Below, piece by piece: positions 6,214 to 7,598 of a stretch of DNA of 7,598 bases (the first letter of the stretch is position 1; every line of letters starts with the position of its first letter). The notes below the pieces were generated by a model. The model saw only the letters and a program-made list of their open reading frames with translations. It searched no databases and had not been told where the DNA came from. The stretch is taken from assembly GCA_017882245.1 (NCBI GenBank), contig JADGPV010000051.1, positions 1 through 7,598 of the forward strand, read 5' to 3'. Origin of the DNA: Bacteroidales bacterium (GTDB lineage: Bacteria; Bacteroidota; Bacteroidia; Bacteroidales; VadinHA17). The position numbers and the translations under genes are program-made.

Positions 6214-6663
6214 ATGGCCGTAATCAGGGTAACCAAGGAGTTTCGTTTTGAGATGGCTCACGCACTCTGGAATTATGACGGTCCGTGCCGCAATGTTCAC
6301 GGACATTCATATATTCTTTATGTTACCCTTGCGGGAGAGCCTGTAAAAAATGCTGACGAACCCCGGAACGGAATGGTCATTGATTTTGGTGACCTGAAGA
6401 AGATTGTAAGGGAAAATATCGTCGACAGATTTGACCACTCACTGATGGTTTCAGGTTTTGCGCCGGCAGAGACGATTGAAGTCTACAAACAGCACTTCGG
6501 GAATGTCATCGTGTCACCTTACCAGCCCACATGTGAAAATATTGTTGCAGATATAGCCGCCATAATTGGCGGAAAGATCCCTTCCGGGGTATCACTGCAT
6601 AGTGTGAAGCTCTATGAGACAGCCACATCATTTGCCGAATGGCATGCATCTGACAACCGGTGA
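6214..6663 (+). CDS. queD: 6-carboxytetrahydropterin synthase (QueD / PTPS family)
   Basis: QueD converts 7,8-dihydroneopterin triphosphate to 6-carboxy-5,6,7,8-tetrahydropterin, the second step towards the queuosine precursor preQ0; it is cytosolic. The 149-aa protein carries the three zinc histidines H16 (in EMAHAL), H29 and H31 (in VHGHSY). The nucleophilic C25 is placed as C-x3-H-G-H, the arrangement of QueD. The catalytic dyad candidates D74-H75 (in RFDHSLM) and the pterin-anchoring E135 (in LYETATSFAEW) are present. It is longer than the E. coli enzyme (about 120 aa), with extra residues around GFAPAETIEVYKQHFGN before the PTCENI motif, as in Bacteroidota homologues. No Shine-Dalgarno is visible. 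Its TGA overlaps the polA GTG by 4 bp. A 6-pyruvoyltetrahydropterin synthase role is the alternative, but the C-x3-HGH pattern favours QueD. Confidence 0.9.
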   Translation: MAVIRVTKEFRFEMAHALWNYDGPCRNVHGHSYILYVTLAGEPVKNADEPRNGMVIDFGDLKKIVRENIVDRFDHSLMVSGFAPAETIEVYKQHFGNVIVSPYQPTCENIVADIAAIIGGKIPSGVSLHSVKLYETATSFAEWHASDNR

Positions 6664-7598
6664 CAACAACAGAAAACGATAAGAGGCTCTTTTTGCTTGA
6701 TGCTTATGCCCTGATTTTCAGGTCATACTATGCTTTTATAAAAAATCCCAGAATAACCTCCACCGGGATGAATACCTCGGCGGTGTTTGGTTTCCTGCTT
6801 ACCCTTGAAGAACTGCTGACAAAGCAGAAGCCGACGCATGTTGCTGTTGTTTTTGACCCTCCGGGACCCACATTCAGGAATGAGATCTATTCAGCATACA
6901 AAGCCAACCGCGATGCAACGCCGGAAGACATTAAAAGGGCCGTTCCTTACATCAAAAGATTGCTGGAGGCTTACCGCATACCAGTAATTGAAATATCGGG
7001 CTTTGAAGCTGATGATGTTATCGGGACACTTGCACGGAAAGGTGCTGAACAGGGGTATACAACCTATATGATGACCCCTGATAAGGATTTTGCCCAGCTG
7101 GTCACGGACAAAGTCATGATGTACAGGCCGGGCCGCGGGGGTGGCGATGCGGAGATCTGGGGCAAAAATGAGATTGTAAGAGAATACGGTGTAACACCTG
7201 ATCATATCACTGACCTGCTCGGTCTCATGGGCGATGCCTCTGATAATATACCGGGAGCTCCGGGAATAGGCCCTAAAACGGCCCGTAAACTGCTCGGGGA
7301 GTTTGGGGATATAGAGACACTGCTGGAGAAGATATCTGAGCTCTCTGGCCGTCAAAAGGATATCCTTGAGCAAAACAGGGAGCAGGTACTGCTCTCAAAA
7401 CGCCTTGCGACAATAGAACAGGATGTCCCGGTTGAATTCAGACATGAGCTGTTTCACAGGCAGGAGGCTGACACTGATTTGTTGCGCAAGCTATATGTGG
7501 AGCTTGAATTTCGCACCCTTGCTTCCCGTCTGGGCAGGCCGGCCGAACAACCGGCAAGGCCTGCAGAGCCCTCACTGGGGAATCTTTTCGGAGAGACA
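6660..7598 (+). CDS. polA: DNA polymerase I, N-terminal part (3' end outside window)
   Basis: Pol I removes RNA primers and fills repair gaps. Visible here are 313 codons: the 5'-3' exonuclease (FEN-like) domain and the start of the linker to the proofreading/polymerase part. Metal-binding acidic residues are present: D14 in LLDAYA, E116-A-D118-D119, D141-K-D143 in TPDKDF, and D192/D195 in GDASDNIPG. A helix-hairpin-helix (GAPGIGPKTARKLL) follows. The region after about 285 is Pro/Ala/Arg-rich (GRPAEQPARPAEP), probably the interdomain linker. The start is GTG 6660-6662, overlapping the queD stop (GTGA). An in-frame TGA at 6651-6653 rules out anything earlier, and no ATG precedes the conserved RLFLLDAYA. 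Overlap implies coupled translation with queD. The polymerase domain cannot be assessed. Confidence 0.95.
   Translation, partial: MTTTENDKRLFLLDAYALIFRSYYAFIKNPRITSTGMNTSAVFGFLLTLEELLTKQKPTHVAVVFDPPGPTFRNEIYSAYKANRDATPEDIKRAVPYIKRLLEAYRIPVIEISGFEADDVIGTLARKGAEQGYTTYMMTPDKDFAQLVTDKVMMYRPGRGGGDAEIWGKNEIVREYGVTPDHITDLLGLMGDASDNIPGAPGIGPKTARKLLGEFGDIETLLEKISELSGRQKDILEQNREQVLLSKRLATIEQDVPVEFRHELFHRQEADTDLLRKLYVELEFRTLASRLGRPAEQPARPAEPSLGNLFGET

Noticed and set aside
6891..7373. Minus-strand ORF (160 codons) inside polA
   Set aside because: It runs antisense to the 5' nuclease domain, whose protein-level motifs are intact. No independent evidence supports it.
356..7598. uvrC and polA as a dedicated DNA-repair locus
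   Set aside because: They are 4.5 kb apart, in separate units, with unrelated lipid genes between them; the pairing is best seen as coincidence.

Overview
The window looks like a chromosomal, housekeeping stretch from a member of the Bacteroidota (probably Bacteroidales-like). Three things point there. The UvrC, LspA, QueD and PolA proteins have the forms familiar from that phylum; for example, LspA has enlarged loops around its catalytic aspartates, and PolA has the N-terminal style LFLLDAYALIFRSYYAF. Ribosome binding sites are nearly absent. Several 5' flanks carry TAnnTTTG, the -7 element of the Bacteroidota primary sigma factor. No phage, transposon, CRISPR array, tRNA or rRNA was seen.

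Layout: (1) The left edge holds the last 77 codons of an adenine deaminase on the + strand. (2) A 119-bp spacer with a 7-bp tandem repeat and a good promoter candidate leads into uvrC (+, TTG start). (3) A 112-bp convergent spacer follows, with a near-perfect 16-bp parS-like palindrome (TTCCACGTGGAA core) and an AT-rich hairpin. (4) A minus-strand cluster, read right to left, encodes an AMP-forming acyl-CoA/acyl-ACP ligase, the lipoprotein signal peptidase LspA, a long-chain trans-polyprenyl diphosphate synthase and a CoA-binding Rossmann protein. The last two overlap by 4 bp (ATGA). (5) A 143-bp divergent promoter region follows. (6) On the + strand, queD is followed by polA, which starts at a GTG overlapping the queD stop (GTGA) and runs off the right edge after 313 codons.

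Functions: the minus-strand cluster concerns lipids and membranes (fatty acid activation, lipoprotein maturation, isoprenoid chain synthesis). UvrC and PolA both act in nucleotide excision repair (dual incision, then gap filling), but they lie in separate transcription units. QueD belongs to queuosine precursor synthesis. Its coupling to polA looks like genome compaction rather than a shared pathway.

The genes themselves are ordinary. The most interesting signal is the isolated parS-like palindrome between the convergent genes; the heptamer repeat and the non-ATG starts are secondary. I found no convincing evidence of an undescribed multi-gene system.
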